Positions 1 to 10,870 of a stretch of 64,000 bases of DNA are shown in pieces. The DNA is taken from NCBI RefSeq assembly GCF_950023065.1, contig NC_088679.1, forward strand, positions 74,028,001-74,092,000, written 5' to 3'. The DNA is from Planococcus citri (Eukaryota > Arthropoda > Insecta > Hemiptera > Pseudococcidae). A program made the translations under genes and the position numbers. The notes under the pieces are model-generated. The model made no database searches. It was not told the DNA's origin and saw only the letters and a list, made by a program, of their open reading frames with translations. Within the stretch, counting starts at the first letter, position 1, and each line of letters begins with the position of its first letter.

Positions 1-170
1 GAGCAAGCAAGATGTCTCAATTTCGCAATAAAGCGAGAATTCTTGTATACTTTTGGCAAAAAACAAGATTTACAATTTTAGCAAGAATCGGTCCCTTTCT
101 TTCTGACAATTTTTATTGATACGTGCCTTTATTCCATACTAGATAACAATGAATTTTCAAACGAATCATT

Positions 171-765
171 TATAAATGAAATGATTAATTTTTTTAATCG
201 TTCGTGAACGATTCACACCAAATGAATCAATTCGTTCGTGAACAATTCACTAAAAATGAATCAATTCGTTCGCGAATGATTCACTAAAAAATGAATCAAT
301 TAGTTCGCGAATGATTCACTAAAAAAATGAATCAATTCGTTCGCGAACGATTCACCAAAAAAATGAATCAATTCATTCGTGAACGAGATTCATCTAAAAA
401 TGAATTAATTCGTTCGCAAACGGTTCACTAAAAAAATTAATGAATTCGTTTGTTAACGAGATTCATCAAAAAATGAATCAGTTCTTTCGCGAATGATTCA
501 CTAAAAAATGAATCAGTTCGTTCGCGAATGATTCACAAAAAAATGAATCAGTTCGTTCGCGAATGATTCACTAAAAAATGAATCAATTAGTTCGCGAATG
601 ATTCACTAAAAAATAAATCAGTTCGTTCGCGAATGATTCACTAAAAAATGAATCAATTAGTTCGCGAATGATTCACTAGAAAAATGAATGAATTCGTTCG
701 CGAATGGTTCACCAAAAAAATGAATGAATTCGTTCGCGAATAGAGATTCATCAAAAAATGAACCA
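171..765. repeat. Palindromic minisatellite, unit about 33 bp
   Basis: About 17 head-to-tail units, each holding TGAATCAATT, then a core close to CGTTCGCGAACG, then ATTCACTAAAA. The core is a 12-base perfect palindrome, and the flanking TGAATC/GATTCA are also complementary, so each unit can fold into a hairpin. Later units swap CAATT for CAGTT and vary the core (TTCGCGAATG). A minus-strand open frame across the right end is only translated repeat. Bases 1-170 show nothing recognisable. Confidence 0.9.
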
Positions 766-3700
766 ATTTTCCACATAAACAATTCGTTAGGGCTTGAAAC
801 CACTTGAACCAAATCGATACTTATATCTAACCTAAAATTTCCATAGATTCTTCCCTCCCTCCACCCCACCCGCCAAAAAACGAAAACTTGAAGGAGAGGT
901 GAACGCAAAAATATCGCAAAAGTAATTTTTACACTGTAAATTGTAAAATTTGATTTTCGATCTATTTTCATTATTTTGAAACCACCTAAAATGTCAAAAT
1001 TTTAAATTATTTTATTTATTTATAGGTAAACATTTTTCCTACAGCTTTTTTTTAAATGAAGAAAACGAAGAAGAAGAAATTTCAAAACAGTTTGAAAGAA
1101 AATTCACCTGTGGTTGGAAATTTTTGCAAGTCTTCATAGTATTCACATTTGACAGGTACTCTGGAGAGAATAAGTTGAAAATTTGGAATAGGATGAGTAG
1201 GTAGTTTAACTTGGACGAATACCTAATTAACTAATAAATAGTAAAAAATGTACTACATACTTTTTTTGTTCTTCTTATATTTAAATATCTTGTTTAAAAT
1301 TCATTACTCACCTGAAACAAATAAACAAAATTCATTTTCAATTAATTGCTAATAAGATTACATAATTCCTACACAAGGCATTTATGAAAAGTATCACATG
1401 GGGGGGGGGTGTCTCACATTGAAATTCCCCTCTATTGCAAAGTTGCACATAATTATATGGAGGAGTTGGCTCTATCATACCTTCGTATCATCAATTTCTA
1501 ACACAATTTTTAAAATTATTAAATTATTCTACATTTCATTTCACTTCATAGGGTGTCTGAAAAATACAGTACAAAATTGGGGTTTCAAAAACTTGAATTT
1601 AGAAATGAAAATTCAAAGATTCACTAAAAATCAAAAAATCAACTTCAAACCCCCAAAACTCGATTTCAAAGCTTGGTGAACCAAATTCCAGATCGATCAA
1701 AGTAGGCAAGTTTCAAAGTTCCTCCTTCAATCGAAGTTTATAATTAAAATAATTCTTGATATTTTTACAAATGGTGAAGAATCAAGAAAATAAACCAATT
1801 GTCGAGATTTCCTGCAAGTTTTCCAATCACACAACACTCACACGAATACAAAAAAAAAAAAAACGCATACCTAAGAAGTATACAAAACATCTCCAACTCT
1901 TCCATTCTCTCGTACAGGCCTAAATCTCGCAAACTCGACGCAGCAGTAGTCAATTTACCACCTCGACGAATATCTGCTCATAATCAGCTCAAAACTCGTC
2001 CGCGTCTCGACAAATTCATATTTCTTCCTCCGACGAAGAAAAAAAAATTTTCTCATTTCGACGATAAAAACTTTATTTTAAAGCGATAAAACACACCGAT
2101 CGGGTCACCCTCATCCATCGTCTTACACAGTTTTCCATCTGTGCAACACGAGGAAAGCGAGCAGGAAAAAAACACGAGAGAAGAAAACATACCGTAATGA
2201 AACTTATCAAGTAGACATACACCATAAATTTGCGTAAAAACGCAAACTTTTTTACTTCGTTAAAATTTGCAACAATTTTCGCAACTTTAATAATATCAAA
2301 TGAAATTTACAAAAGTTTGTTTTTATTTTAAAAATATTCGTAATTTAGTATCTTTCTACGTCCTATATAGAGTAGGTAGGGGGAGAACGAGTATAGCAGT
2401 CGTCTTCGTCGCTGATGCTTGTATTCGTGCAAAAAGAAAAGCTTGCATTTTATTTTTACGATTTTGTATCGGATGAGAGGAGTGAGAAAAAAAAATAAAA
2501 AACTAAGAAAAGAAGAAAAAAATGATGAGAAGAGAAAACACGAGACAAAACACTCTACGGGCTAAACTACGCCGGATAATTCATTACTTTATTTTTCTCG
2601 AGTGCTACTATTACTTATAGAGTAAGTATAGGTAAAGAAAAACAGCAAAAAAAAAATCCTTATCCCTTCGGCCTTCGTGTTGCGAGTATTTTCTATATAA
2701 AAAAGTGTAAAATTTTTTTTTAGCGACAATCGTCTCTCGTTTGTTTCTCTTGTTCTTTGTTTCAACCTGTATCTTATTCGACTGTGTATTGGAATAAGTT
2801 GAAAATCACGATGAGCTGCATCTTTTGAGACATTTATACCAGCTTTCGATCCCCTTTCCTCGTATACGAGTATTTCTTTTCATCTTCTACTCTCACACAC
2901 ACCTTACAAGAGTGTATCAAAATCAATTGTCGAGGGTTCTCGTTGCTCTTCTGTAATAAACCGCGATCTTCATCGGCGTTGAAGAAGTTTGAGGAAATTG
3001 TGTTACGTGTATCTTGACGATATACATATAAGAGCCAAAAACGGGTACCAGCATAACCACCTTATCCCGAAGCGTAAAAACAAAGTGATTCGTCGAGATT
3101 GCGATTTAAAAATATGTCTTCGTCGATTGTTGTCGTTGCTCGAGCATCCACAAAGAAACATATGTGCTTTTTAAACTATTCCTTCAGGCTGAAATCGCAT
3201 CCTCGTGTGTTGTTGCGAATTCCTTCGTATACAAATTACCCAGGTTCAGGTATTCAAAAATACGACAGTCTCTTTGTGGCAAACATTACGCGTGTCAAAT
3301 ATACTTATACCTACGTAGAGACTTGCTACACTAACTCTGTATTTCGTAAACTTATAAGTAAACGTACAGGTAGGTAACAAAAAGCAAAAATAAATTACAA
3401 AAATAACCATCCATTCTAATGGTAATTACTCGACTACTTACGCATATATACCTACGTTCACTACTCATTAGGTAGGTAAAGGTATATAGCATACTTAACG
3501 CCTTATACACGATTCGTAGTCGTATTCGTTCTTCGTGTACACCTTTTTGCCGTTCATTATACGAAGGCATAAGGGCCCATTGCGTGATTGCGAACCTAAC
3601 GTTAGGTAAGATCTCTGCTCCGTCTCCTAATTACTTTAATTTACGATAAATTGAAAATAATCTACACTATTTTCGTGCATATATTCCTTTATTCCCGAGG

Positions 3701-4329
3701 TAGGTGGGTGGGTTGGTAGGTAGGTAAGTAATGTACTTAGAAGGTAAGGTAGGTACGTAGGCACGTGAAGGTGAGGTAGCCACCAGTGGAGAAGGATTTT
3801 TCACCTGTGTACCTTACCTACAGTCCTACACTTTATGGGGAATGCGTTTTTTCACTTCACCTGAGTTGCGGGTTGAAAAAGCGACTATACGAGTATGCTT
3901 CGTCGTCGGCACGTGTTCTTTTTAATTACAAGGTGCCTTTTTCGACGCCCTCCTTTGGCGATCGTGAAGATATATTACCTTTCGGGGTGATCTAAATAGG
4001 TGCCATTTTGAATGGAATATTAAGTGTTTCGAGTTACAAAACATTTTGCCTTTTTTCATCGAATTTTTGACGTCGAAATGTATAGTGAAACTGGTTTCTA
4101 ATGTCACTGATTTGGAGAGGAGGGGACAGAGGAGGGGAGGGGAGAAGGTGATTTTAATGTATAAAAAAGTTTAATATTTTTGGAATTGATTTCAGTCTTA
4201 TGAAATTTTAAAAAGAGCAAAAACCTCAAAGAAAAATGAATACTCGTATTACTGAAAATAAAATGAAGCCTGAGAACATTTTCAGCAAGGAACAAAAGTA
4301 AGAATGAGAAAAAATGGAAATTCTTCTTG
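766..4329. other. Non-repetitive AT-rich stretch, no gene recognised
   Basis: No open frame here has convincing protein character or splice-linked exons. The DNA is AT-rich with scattered short A runs. 1553-1572 carries an ACAG-GGTGTCTGAAAAATACAG type sequence that resembles a transposon end, but no partner was found. From about 3240 onwards TACCTAC/GTAGGTA motifs become frequent. Confidence 0.5.
3698..3785. repeat. Degenerate GGTA/TAGG microsatellite
   Basis: An imperfect run of GTAGGTAGG, GGTGGGTGGG and GGTAAGGTAGG words. Smaller patches of the same composition occur near 16900, 28090, 36900 and 50200, so this is a genome-wide low-complexity habit of this DNA rather than a local feature. 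Confidence 0.8.
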
Positions 4330-5160
4330 GAATTGGTAATATAAAATTGGACTTCATATTCGTTTTCGGGGTATATAAAAAAATCTGAACTTTCAATATA
4401 CTTAGTGAAAATTTAGTTGGGGGCAGAGGCACTGGAGGGGTGTGGATTAGGGTAGCATAAAATTGGACTTCATATTCGTTTTCGGGGTGTTCGATTCATA
4501 TGAAAATGACACCAACATTATGAAAATAGCTCGACTCCTAATATAGGTATGTAGTAAAAATTGAGGTGAGGGCAGGAGCACTGAAGGGGTGTGGATGAGG
4601 GTAATAAAAAATTGGACGCCATATTCGTGTTCGGGGGGTTCGATTCATATGAAAACGACACCTCGTTTACCAAAAACAATAATTTACACCAGAATCCATT
4701 TTTACCCCCTCTGTAAGTTTTTTCAATTTTTGACCACGGTCCACCTCTAATTTTTTTTGAAAAAATATATGTTTTTTAGGGGTCAAAAACACACTTAAAA
4801 ATGCTATTCCCATTTTTGTGCCGAATCACGGTCATCGCTAAAACAGGCAAACAAAGCTAAAAAACACCATTTTGAAAGGAAAATATGGGGGGAGGGGAGT
4901 GAAAATTTTTGTGGGGATGTCTCTTATGGATGTTTACAACATACTGAAAAATTAAAAAAATTTGTTCACATGGGGCTGAAAAAAAAATTGTTATTGTTAT
5001 TTCAGAAGAGGGGGGTTTCTCAAAAAATGGGGGGGTCTGAAACTTTCCTTACGGTAGGTGCTCCAGAGTACCCACCTTCCATGCAAATATCAACCCTGAA
5101 GCTCTCGGGGGCAAATTCACATTACTTATCCACCTATAGCATTTACAGTGATTTCAAATA
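4330..5160. repeat. Dispersed repeat family 1, copy A
   Basis: About 800 bp that aligns along its length with 18060-18870 in the same orientation. Shared landmarks include GCATAAAATTGGA, ATTCATATGAAAA, TGTGCCGAATCA, AACAAAGCTAAAAA, TCTGAAACTTTCCT, CCATGCAAATAT and GGGGGCAAATTCAC. The first part is itself duplicated (near 4335, 4455 and 4605). No terminal repeats, target duplication or intact frame is visible, so the class is unknown. Confidence 0.8.
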
Positions 5161-5544
5161 ATTGTTTTTTTTTTTAATTTATATTTTATATCATTTTAAC
5201 ATGCCAAATTTTATTAAAATTTAATTTTGTTGGTAATTTTTAGCGATATTCATTTCATTTTATTTATTTTTATATCATCCGATAGATTTTTAGCCATTTT
5301 TTATGCAATAATTTTAAATTTTCACAACAGCTTAATTTTTTTAATAATTTTTATTAGGTAGTTTTGATTTTTTTAAAAATTATTTCAACAGGTTTGTAAA
5401 TTGTAACAATGTTTTATGCACTTTGATGTTAATTTTCACTGTGATTTCATTTGTTGGTAATTTTGATGTTTTTTTTGGTAGTATTTTTTACATCATTTTA
5501 AGAGGTTTATTTCAGCAAATTTTTACAGAAATTGCAAACGTTTT

Positions 5545-5677
5545 TGGTAAGTCAATGACCTTAGGATTCCAGACAGACGACCTTGAGAGGTCATACTGAG
5601 CGTTCAATGACCCTAAGAGATCAGACAGGCAGGTTTGTAAAATCAGTCATAGGGATCAATGACCTCAATATGTCAGG
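5545..5677. repeat. Left fragment of the 180-bp minisatellite
   Basis: Contains TCAATGACCTTA, AGACGACCTTGAGAGGTCA and CAATGACCTCAATATGTCAGG, the same words in the same orientation as the array that resumes at 9571. The fragment ends exactly at the T tract that marks the 3' end of the inserted LINE, showing that the LINE landed inside the array. Confidence 0.88.
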
Positions 5678-8600
5678 TTTTTTTTTTTTTTTTTTTTTTT
5701 GTTAAACCCCGGTCGCACTAGGCGCCGAGGGTTTATTTTAATTAAAAAGAAAAACAATCTTAATCTTAAGGCTACTAATATTACTATTTTTAATTATCCT
5801 AGATTATAGTTATACCTTCACCCCAAGATTAAGATGAGGGACGGGAAGGGGAATGGGAGGGAGAGTGAGACGGATCGTCCACCCTGACCCAGACCCCTAG
5901 GCGGTTGCCTAAGGCTCGATCTCTGCCAAGCTCCAGGAGTCGTTATTCACGCGTACCTGTCTGACAGCAGACCAGGCCCCCGACCCGTCTCTGGGGGAAG
6001 TTTGAAGGGGGAGTGATTTCGCCTAGGGGTGATCCCAACAAGTTGGGGCCCCTAGATAAAAGGCCGTGAGTACATGGGGATATTTGTGGGGCGGTCAGCG
6101 CACTAGCTGCTTGCTTCTCGCCGACCGCCCACATGAAAGATTGTTAAATTTTCTATACTAAGATTAGGCTATTCTATACAATATTACATATCTTGAATCC
6201 AGGATTGTCTTGAATCGCGACTTCTGGATGTTTTGGTTGCTTCTTGTATTACGTTTGGGTAAAAATGTATGGGGATTTATAGCAAAAGAAAGAATATATA
6301 TAAAGAAAGAAAAAGTTTACAATATTTACAGTTATTTATTAAGTATTTACGTTAAATATTTTTGTTTATTGGGCCATATCTATACAAACTAAATTACATC
6401 TGAAACCCTAATTACAAACATTTACATGAAACATAGATATAAGGTGGAGGGTGTCTATTTATAATTTACCGGCACCAACCACCTCTGACAAATTAAATAT
6501 ATAAAATGAAAACTAAAAAAGTAAGATAAAAACTGAAAAATAAAAACATAAAAGTAAAAAGGTATATAGGTAAGTATATTTACATCTTAAATCTAGAGAC
6601 TAATTCGGGATTCGGTTCCTTCACATGGCACTGGCTACACTATCTTCGCGATTGGGTGCATACTCTGACTGTGATATGGGATTTCTTAAAGAACTCAATG
6701 ATTGAGTGTCTTACCAGATCCCAGTTCAGCTTGTCTCTTCCGCACCCCAACCTGGGTATAGCCAGCTTTCCAATATTCAGTTCTTTACATTTTACAACTA
6801 GATTTTTAAGAGTAATTAGGAAATCTCTCTCTGTTGGTTTATGGTTGTAGCGTTCTTTTGTAACCATATATAAAACGTAGTTTTCGACTTTTTTACCGCT
6901 GAGTTTACCTGTCTTTTTGATTTCGACTATTTCCCAGACCAATGCCCCCCTGCCCTTTAGATCGTCTTTGGAGCCAAATTTTCGGGTAATCTGTTTCGCG
7001 ACGCCTGCGGACATTTCGAAATCCGCACTGACACAATGTGCCAGTGCGTATTCCGGGAAACATACTAGAAGGTCTTCTTCAATTTCCTCCAGAGTGAAGA
7101 CTCCGTTGGAGGTCGTTACTAACTCCCCCCAGCTTCCCCTCTGGAGTTTCTCGTTCAGCTCCTTTTCTTTCCTATCTAACAAGATCTTGACTTCGGCTGG
7201 AGTTGACGGTGCAGCTTCCATGTACTCCTTGTATGGGAGAAGGGTGGCCACGGCCGCCGGCCCAGCTGGTCTAAAAAACCTCTCTTTGACTGCCCTAAGG
7301 ACTAGGTATTGCATTGGTTCAATAAACTTGTGGTGATAGAAAAGTAGAGAGAAAGGGTGTCCCAACTGCCCACTAACTAGTAGTTGCTCCAGGGCCCTAT
7401 CCACTATCCTACTGGCATCGTTTTGATGGTCAATATCGTCAAAATATTTTCCTAATATCGATTGGGGGCTAATAGGGTTATCTGTTTTGGTTGGTTTTCG
7501 AGCATGGTCGTAGGTTTTTTGGACTGTTGTTATCCTATGGAAGATGTCCTCCAGCTTTTCGGTGTTTTCGTGCGGTCCTTGAGGCATGTATATTTTTCCG
7601 GCAACCAGCTCCCTTGAGCCCCCGGCCTCCGCTGGATTTTCTCTGACCACCGGTCGCGAAGCATCATGCCTTTCGGCACTTATCAACACGGCGGTCGTCA
7701 TGGCGCCATTGGATTCCGGGTTGGTATCTCGGTCATATTCAGAGGCCCAAGCTGCATCTTCGTAAGTGCTCTGGATTCCATCTTCCGTTAGGGTCAGGTT
7801 TCCAACGTTCGGGGTATACTGTATGTGCTTGGTAGTTGGTTGTTGTGGGGTTAACTCTCTGCTGTCGGCGTTTCCTTGGTCCGCTGCGGTAGTTTGTTGC
7901 TCCTCTTTCTTTTTTGTCAGCCTTAGCGCCCTCAAGGTGCTTGAGGCGCATTGAGACAAGGTTGGTTCATTGGATCTGCTTTTCTGGCTGTCGTTTTCGG
8001 GTATTGGTTGTTGATTTGTTGGTGTCGCTGGGAATAGCTGATAGTTTGGTACTGGTCCGCTTGGTATAAGGTATTTTCTATTCGCGTCGCTGGAGTTGAT
8101 AAAGCTTACCAGCGGATTCACGTATTTGAAACCTATCGGGGTTGGATTGTATGTATTTTGGGATGTTGTAACGTTTATTCTTGTTTCGTTGGTTTCGGTA
8201 GGGTTTATGGGGGGGTTAATTGTGGGCGCCGGTTTTTGCACAGAGGTCCCTGTACTCCATGGGCCCCTGTATTCTTGGAAGGTTTGGTTGAGAATTTCGG
8301 GCGACGATTCGGATGACTGGAACGAAGATGTGCTGCTTTGAAGGTCTTCCTTTCGAAAGCGCAGTCTTCTTGCGGGCTTAGGAGTCACGGTGACTTCGTT
8401 GATTGTGTTGTTTAGCCATTCGGGTCGAAGGTTACTTTGTTCTTCTTGTTCTTCTGCCACCTCCTCGACAGACTCTTCTTGTTCCTCTATTTCTGTTTCA
8501 GGTTCAGCGACAGATACCCCTTCTTTCCACCTCAGTTCCTCCCTGAGTCGGAACAGTTCGGCGGTGAACTGGGATATCTGCTTCATGTTTTCTTCTTCGG

Positions 8601-9576
8601 TGTTATAGATTTCGATATCGTAATTTCTTCTTATTCTGGTTACTTGGTTGTTTTTACACTTTTCACCAAGGTGTATAAACGTCTGCTCTCTGCCACAGAG
8701 ACAGCGTTTCTCCTTGATGACGAAGAACCTTTTGAGATACGAGGAAAAGAATCCGTGCTCCGTGAGAGCTTGAGTGGTGTAGAAGTTTATAATTAGGTTG
8801 GACTCGAGTCGCTTTTGAATGTTCGGGATCCACTTATGCGTCACCCATCCAGTCGTATCTTCGTCCCATCGCCTCTGCCAGATTTCAGTGATTACTTCAT
8901 CCAGCTTGGCGCTTAGTTGTTTTTTAGTTAGAACATCGCCATGGTAGTTGTAAACGTTTTTGTTGTTATCCGTTGGGTGTTTGTAAATCAGCGAGACCAC
9001 GCCGTACAAGTTCGTGAGTGCGGCATGTGGTCTCACTTCAATGTCCAAGGTTCTTTTGATCGCAGTTTTCTTTATGGCCAGATCGAGTGGCGGCAGCCCG
9101 GCCAAAACCGAAGCAGCCGCTCCTGACACTGTAGAATATGCTGATATGATCTTCAGACAGTACAGTCTTTGGACCTTTACGAGTAGATCCTGGTTTTTCT
9201 TCAGGGTAAGACCGGAATGATGGGCAGCAGCCCCATAGTAGAACAAGGAGTTGATCAGGCCCATCGACATAATCCTACGAGCTTCATATCCGTAGCCGAA
9301 GGTTCTGCCGAATAGTCTGTTTATGATGTTTATCGCTTTCATCGCCTTGCTATGCATCGCTGCATAGTGGGCTACGAAGCTTAGTTGATTATCGAAAACT
9401 ATGCCGAGGTACTTCATCTCATTTGACGGCCTTACTACCTGATTGTTAACCAGGATCTCGATGTTTGGTACGTTTTTCCTTGTGAACACTGTGAGTTGGG
9501 TTTTCGCTTCGTTCAGCTTTAGCCCGAGGGCTTCAAGCTTCCCGATTAACTGCTTTATGGCTTGGTAGATAGACGA
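5678..9576 (-). mobile_element. 5'-truncated R1-type LINE with poly(A) tail
   Basis: On the minus strand this element runs from about 9572 to 5678 and ends in a 23-base poly(A) tail (T run at 5678-5700). Both flanks are the same minisatellite. Joining TGTCAGG on the left to GGTAGATAGACGACC on the right restores the array unit except for about two bases, so there is no clear target duplication. The 5' end is cut within the reverse-transcriptase region, which is usual for incomplete target-primed reverse transcription. The remaining frame is open for almost 3 kb, so insertion should be fairly recent. R1-clade membership is inferred from protein motifs described in the CDS entry. Confidence 0.88.
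5701..6639 (-). other. LINE 3' untranslated region with strong hairpins
   Basis: About 940 bases lie between the ORF stop and the poly(A) tail. 5820-6135 is GC-rich against an AT-rich background and can fold strongly. CTAGGGG at 6022 pairs with CCCCTAG near 6050 and encloses CCCAAC-AA-GTTGGG. GGGCGGTC near 6092 pairs with GACCGCCC near 6125. CCCCCGAC/CTGGGGG near 5977-5997 forms a third hairpin. In LINEs, structured 3' ends can be the recognition site for the element's own reverse transcriptase; that role is inference here. 6140-6639 is AT-rich and featureless. Confidence 0.6.
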
Positions 9577-9624
9577 CCTTGAGAGGTCAGACATATGTGC
9601 CAATGACCTTAAGAATCCAGACAA
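6640..9624 (-). CDS. LINE ORF2 fragment: R1-type RT thumb, CCHC motif and C-terminal TARG1-like macro domain
   Basis: The open frame has 994 codons. Residues 1-16, including the start Met, are translated minisatellite, so the native start is missing. Residues 17-200 match the end of an R1-clade reverse transcriptase (LGLKLNEAKTQL, MKYLGIVFDNQLSF, YSTVSGAAASVLAGLPPLDL). The C-x-C-x8-H-x4-C motif at 308-323, after HGFFSSYLKRF, is the usual R1 carboxyl end. About 640 further residues follow: an acidic coiled stretch (340-400), a Pro/Thr/Gln-rich disordered region (400-670), a probably helical region (680-835) and a macro domain (838-992). In the macro domain AHCVSADFEMSAG and PRLGCGRDKLNW match the ADP-ribose-binding loops of TARG1/OARD1. 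K923 (VTKERYNHKPT) and D964 (GCGRD) fall on the catalytic Lys84 and Asp125 of human TARG1. Predicted activity is removal of ADP-ribose from protein or nucleic acid. As a truncated copy it may not be expressed. Confidence 0.9.
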   Translation of the reverse strand: MSGFLRSLAHMSDLSRSSIYQAIKQLIGKLEALGLKLNEAKTQLTVFTRKNVPNIEILVNNQVVRPSNEMKYLGIVFDNQLSFVAHYAAMHSKAMKAINIINRLFGRTFGYGYEARRIMSMGLINSLFYYGAAAHHSGLTLKKNQDLLVKVQRLYCLKIISAYSTVSGAAASVLAGLPPLDLAIKKTAIKRTLDIEVRPHAALTNLYGVVSLIYKHPTDNNKNVYNYHGDVLTKKQLSAKLDEVITEIWQRRWDEDTTGWVTHKWIPNIQKRLESNLIINFYTTQALTEHGFFSSYLKRFFVIKEKRCLCGREQTFIHLGEKCKNNQVTRIRRNYDIEIYNTEEENMKQISQFTAELFRLREELRWKEGVSVAEPETEIEEQEESVEEVAEEQEEQSNLRPEWLNNTINEVTVTPKPARRLRFRKEDLQSSTSSFQSSESSPEILNQTFQEYRGPWSTGTSVQKPAPTINPPINPTETNETRINVTTSQNTYNPTPIGFKYVNPLVSFINSSDANRKYLIPSGPVPNYQLFPATPTNQQPIPENDSQKSRSNEPTLSQCASSTLRALRLTKKKEEQQTTAADQGNADSRELTPQQPTTKHIQYTPNVGNLTLTEDGIQSTYEDAAWASEYDRDTNPESNGAMTTAVLISAERHDASRPVVRENPAEAGGSRELVAGKIYMPQGPHENTEKLEDIFHRITTVQKTYDHARKPTKTDNPISPQSILGKYFDDIDHQNDASRIVDRALEQLLVSGQLGHPFSLLFYHHKFIEPMQYLVLRAVKERFFRPAGPAAVATLLPYKEYMEAAPSTPAEVKILLDRKEKELNEKLQRGSWGELVTTSNGVFTLEEIEEDLLVCFPEYALAHCVSADFEMSAGVAKQITRKFGSKDDLKGRGALVWEIVEIKKTGKLSGKKVENYVLYMVTKERYNHKPTERDFLITLKNLVVKCKELNIGKLAIPRLGCGRDKLNWDLVRHSIIEFFKKSHITVRVCTQSRR

Positions 9625-10870
9625 GAAGATAGTTAGACGGCCTCAGAAAGCCACACCAACAGGTCAATGACCCTAAGAGACCAAACTAACTACTTTGGGA
9701 AATCAGTCATAGGGGTCAATGATCTCAACTACCTCGAGATGTCAGGTCGGTAGATAGGCGACCTTCAGAGGTCAAACACATGTGCCGATGACCTTGAGAA
9801 TCCAGACAGGACGATAGTCAGACGACCTTAGAAAACCATACCAACAGGTCAATGACCCTAAGAGACCAGACAGATCGCTTTGGAAAATCAGTCATAGGGG
9901 TCAATGATCTCAACTACCTCAAAATGTCAGGTCGGTAGATAGGCGACCTTGAGAGGTCAGACACATGTGCCAATGATTTTAAGAATCCAGACGAGAAGAT
10001 GGTCAGACGACCTTAGAAATCCATGCCAACAGGTCAATGACCCTAAAAGACCAGACAGACCACTTTGGAAAATCAGTCATAGAGGTCAATGATCTAAAAA
10101 ATACCTCAAGATGTCAGGTCGGTAGATAGGCGACCTTGAGAGGTCAGACACATGTGCCAATGACCTGAAGAATCCAGATGAGAAGATGGTCAGACGACCT
10201 TAGAAATACATGCCAACAGGTCAATGACCCTTAGAGACTAGACAGGCCCCTTTGGCAAATCTGTCACATGGGTCAATGACCTCAAGATGTCAGGTCGGAG
10301 ATAGACGACCTTGAGAGGTCAGATACATGTGTCAATGACCTTAAGAATCCCGACGAGAAGATGGTCAGATGACCTTAGAAAGACATACCAACAGGTCAAT
10401 GACCCTAAGAGACTAGACAGACCACTTTGGCAAATCTGTCATATGGGTCAATGACCTCAAGATGGCAGGTCGGAGATAGACGACCTTGAGAGGTCAGATA
10501 CATGTGTCAATGACCTTAAGAATCCCGACGAGAAGATGGTCAGATGACCTTAGAAAGACATACCAACAGGTTAATGACCCTAAGCTACCAGACAGACTAC
10601 TTTGAGAAATCAGACATAGGGGTCAATGACCTCAACTACCTCATGATGTCAGGTCGGTAAATAGGCGATCTTGAGAGGTCAGACACATGTGCCAATGACC
10701 TTAAGAATCCAGACAGGAAGATAGTCAGACGACCTTAGAAAACCTTCACGACAGGTCAATGACCTCAAGTGACTGGTCAGATGTCAATTACTCAAGAGGT
10801 CAGGCAGAAATATAGATACGACCTTGAGAGGCCAAATTGACGTGTCATTGACCTTGAGAAGCCAGAATGC
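9577..10870. repeat. Minisatellite array 1, period about 175-187 bp
   Basis: The landmark GTCAGGTCGG recurs at 9741, 9926, 10113, 10289, 10464 (as GGCAGG) and 10648, giving spacings of 185, 187, 176, 175 and 184. Each unit is built from four or so related 40-45 base blocks of the type TCAATGACCTTAAGAATCCAGAC. Perfect or near-perfect AGGTCA-n-TGACCY inverted repeats occur at 9661, 9846, 10031, 10218, 10270, 10393, 10445, 10620 and 10753. The array continues leftwards across the LINE into 5545-5677. Confidence 0.93.

Noticed and set aside
657..971. Minus-strand 104-codon frame
   Set aside because: Most of it is translated minisatellite (repeated ANEFIHF); no independent protein character.
3698..3785. 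Possible interstitial telomere (TTAGG)n, the insect telomere repeat
   Set aside because: Units are TAGG/GGTA without the extra T, imperfect and scattered through the window.
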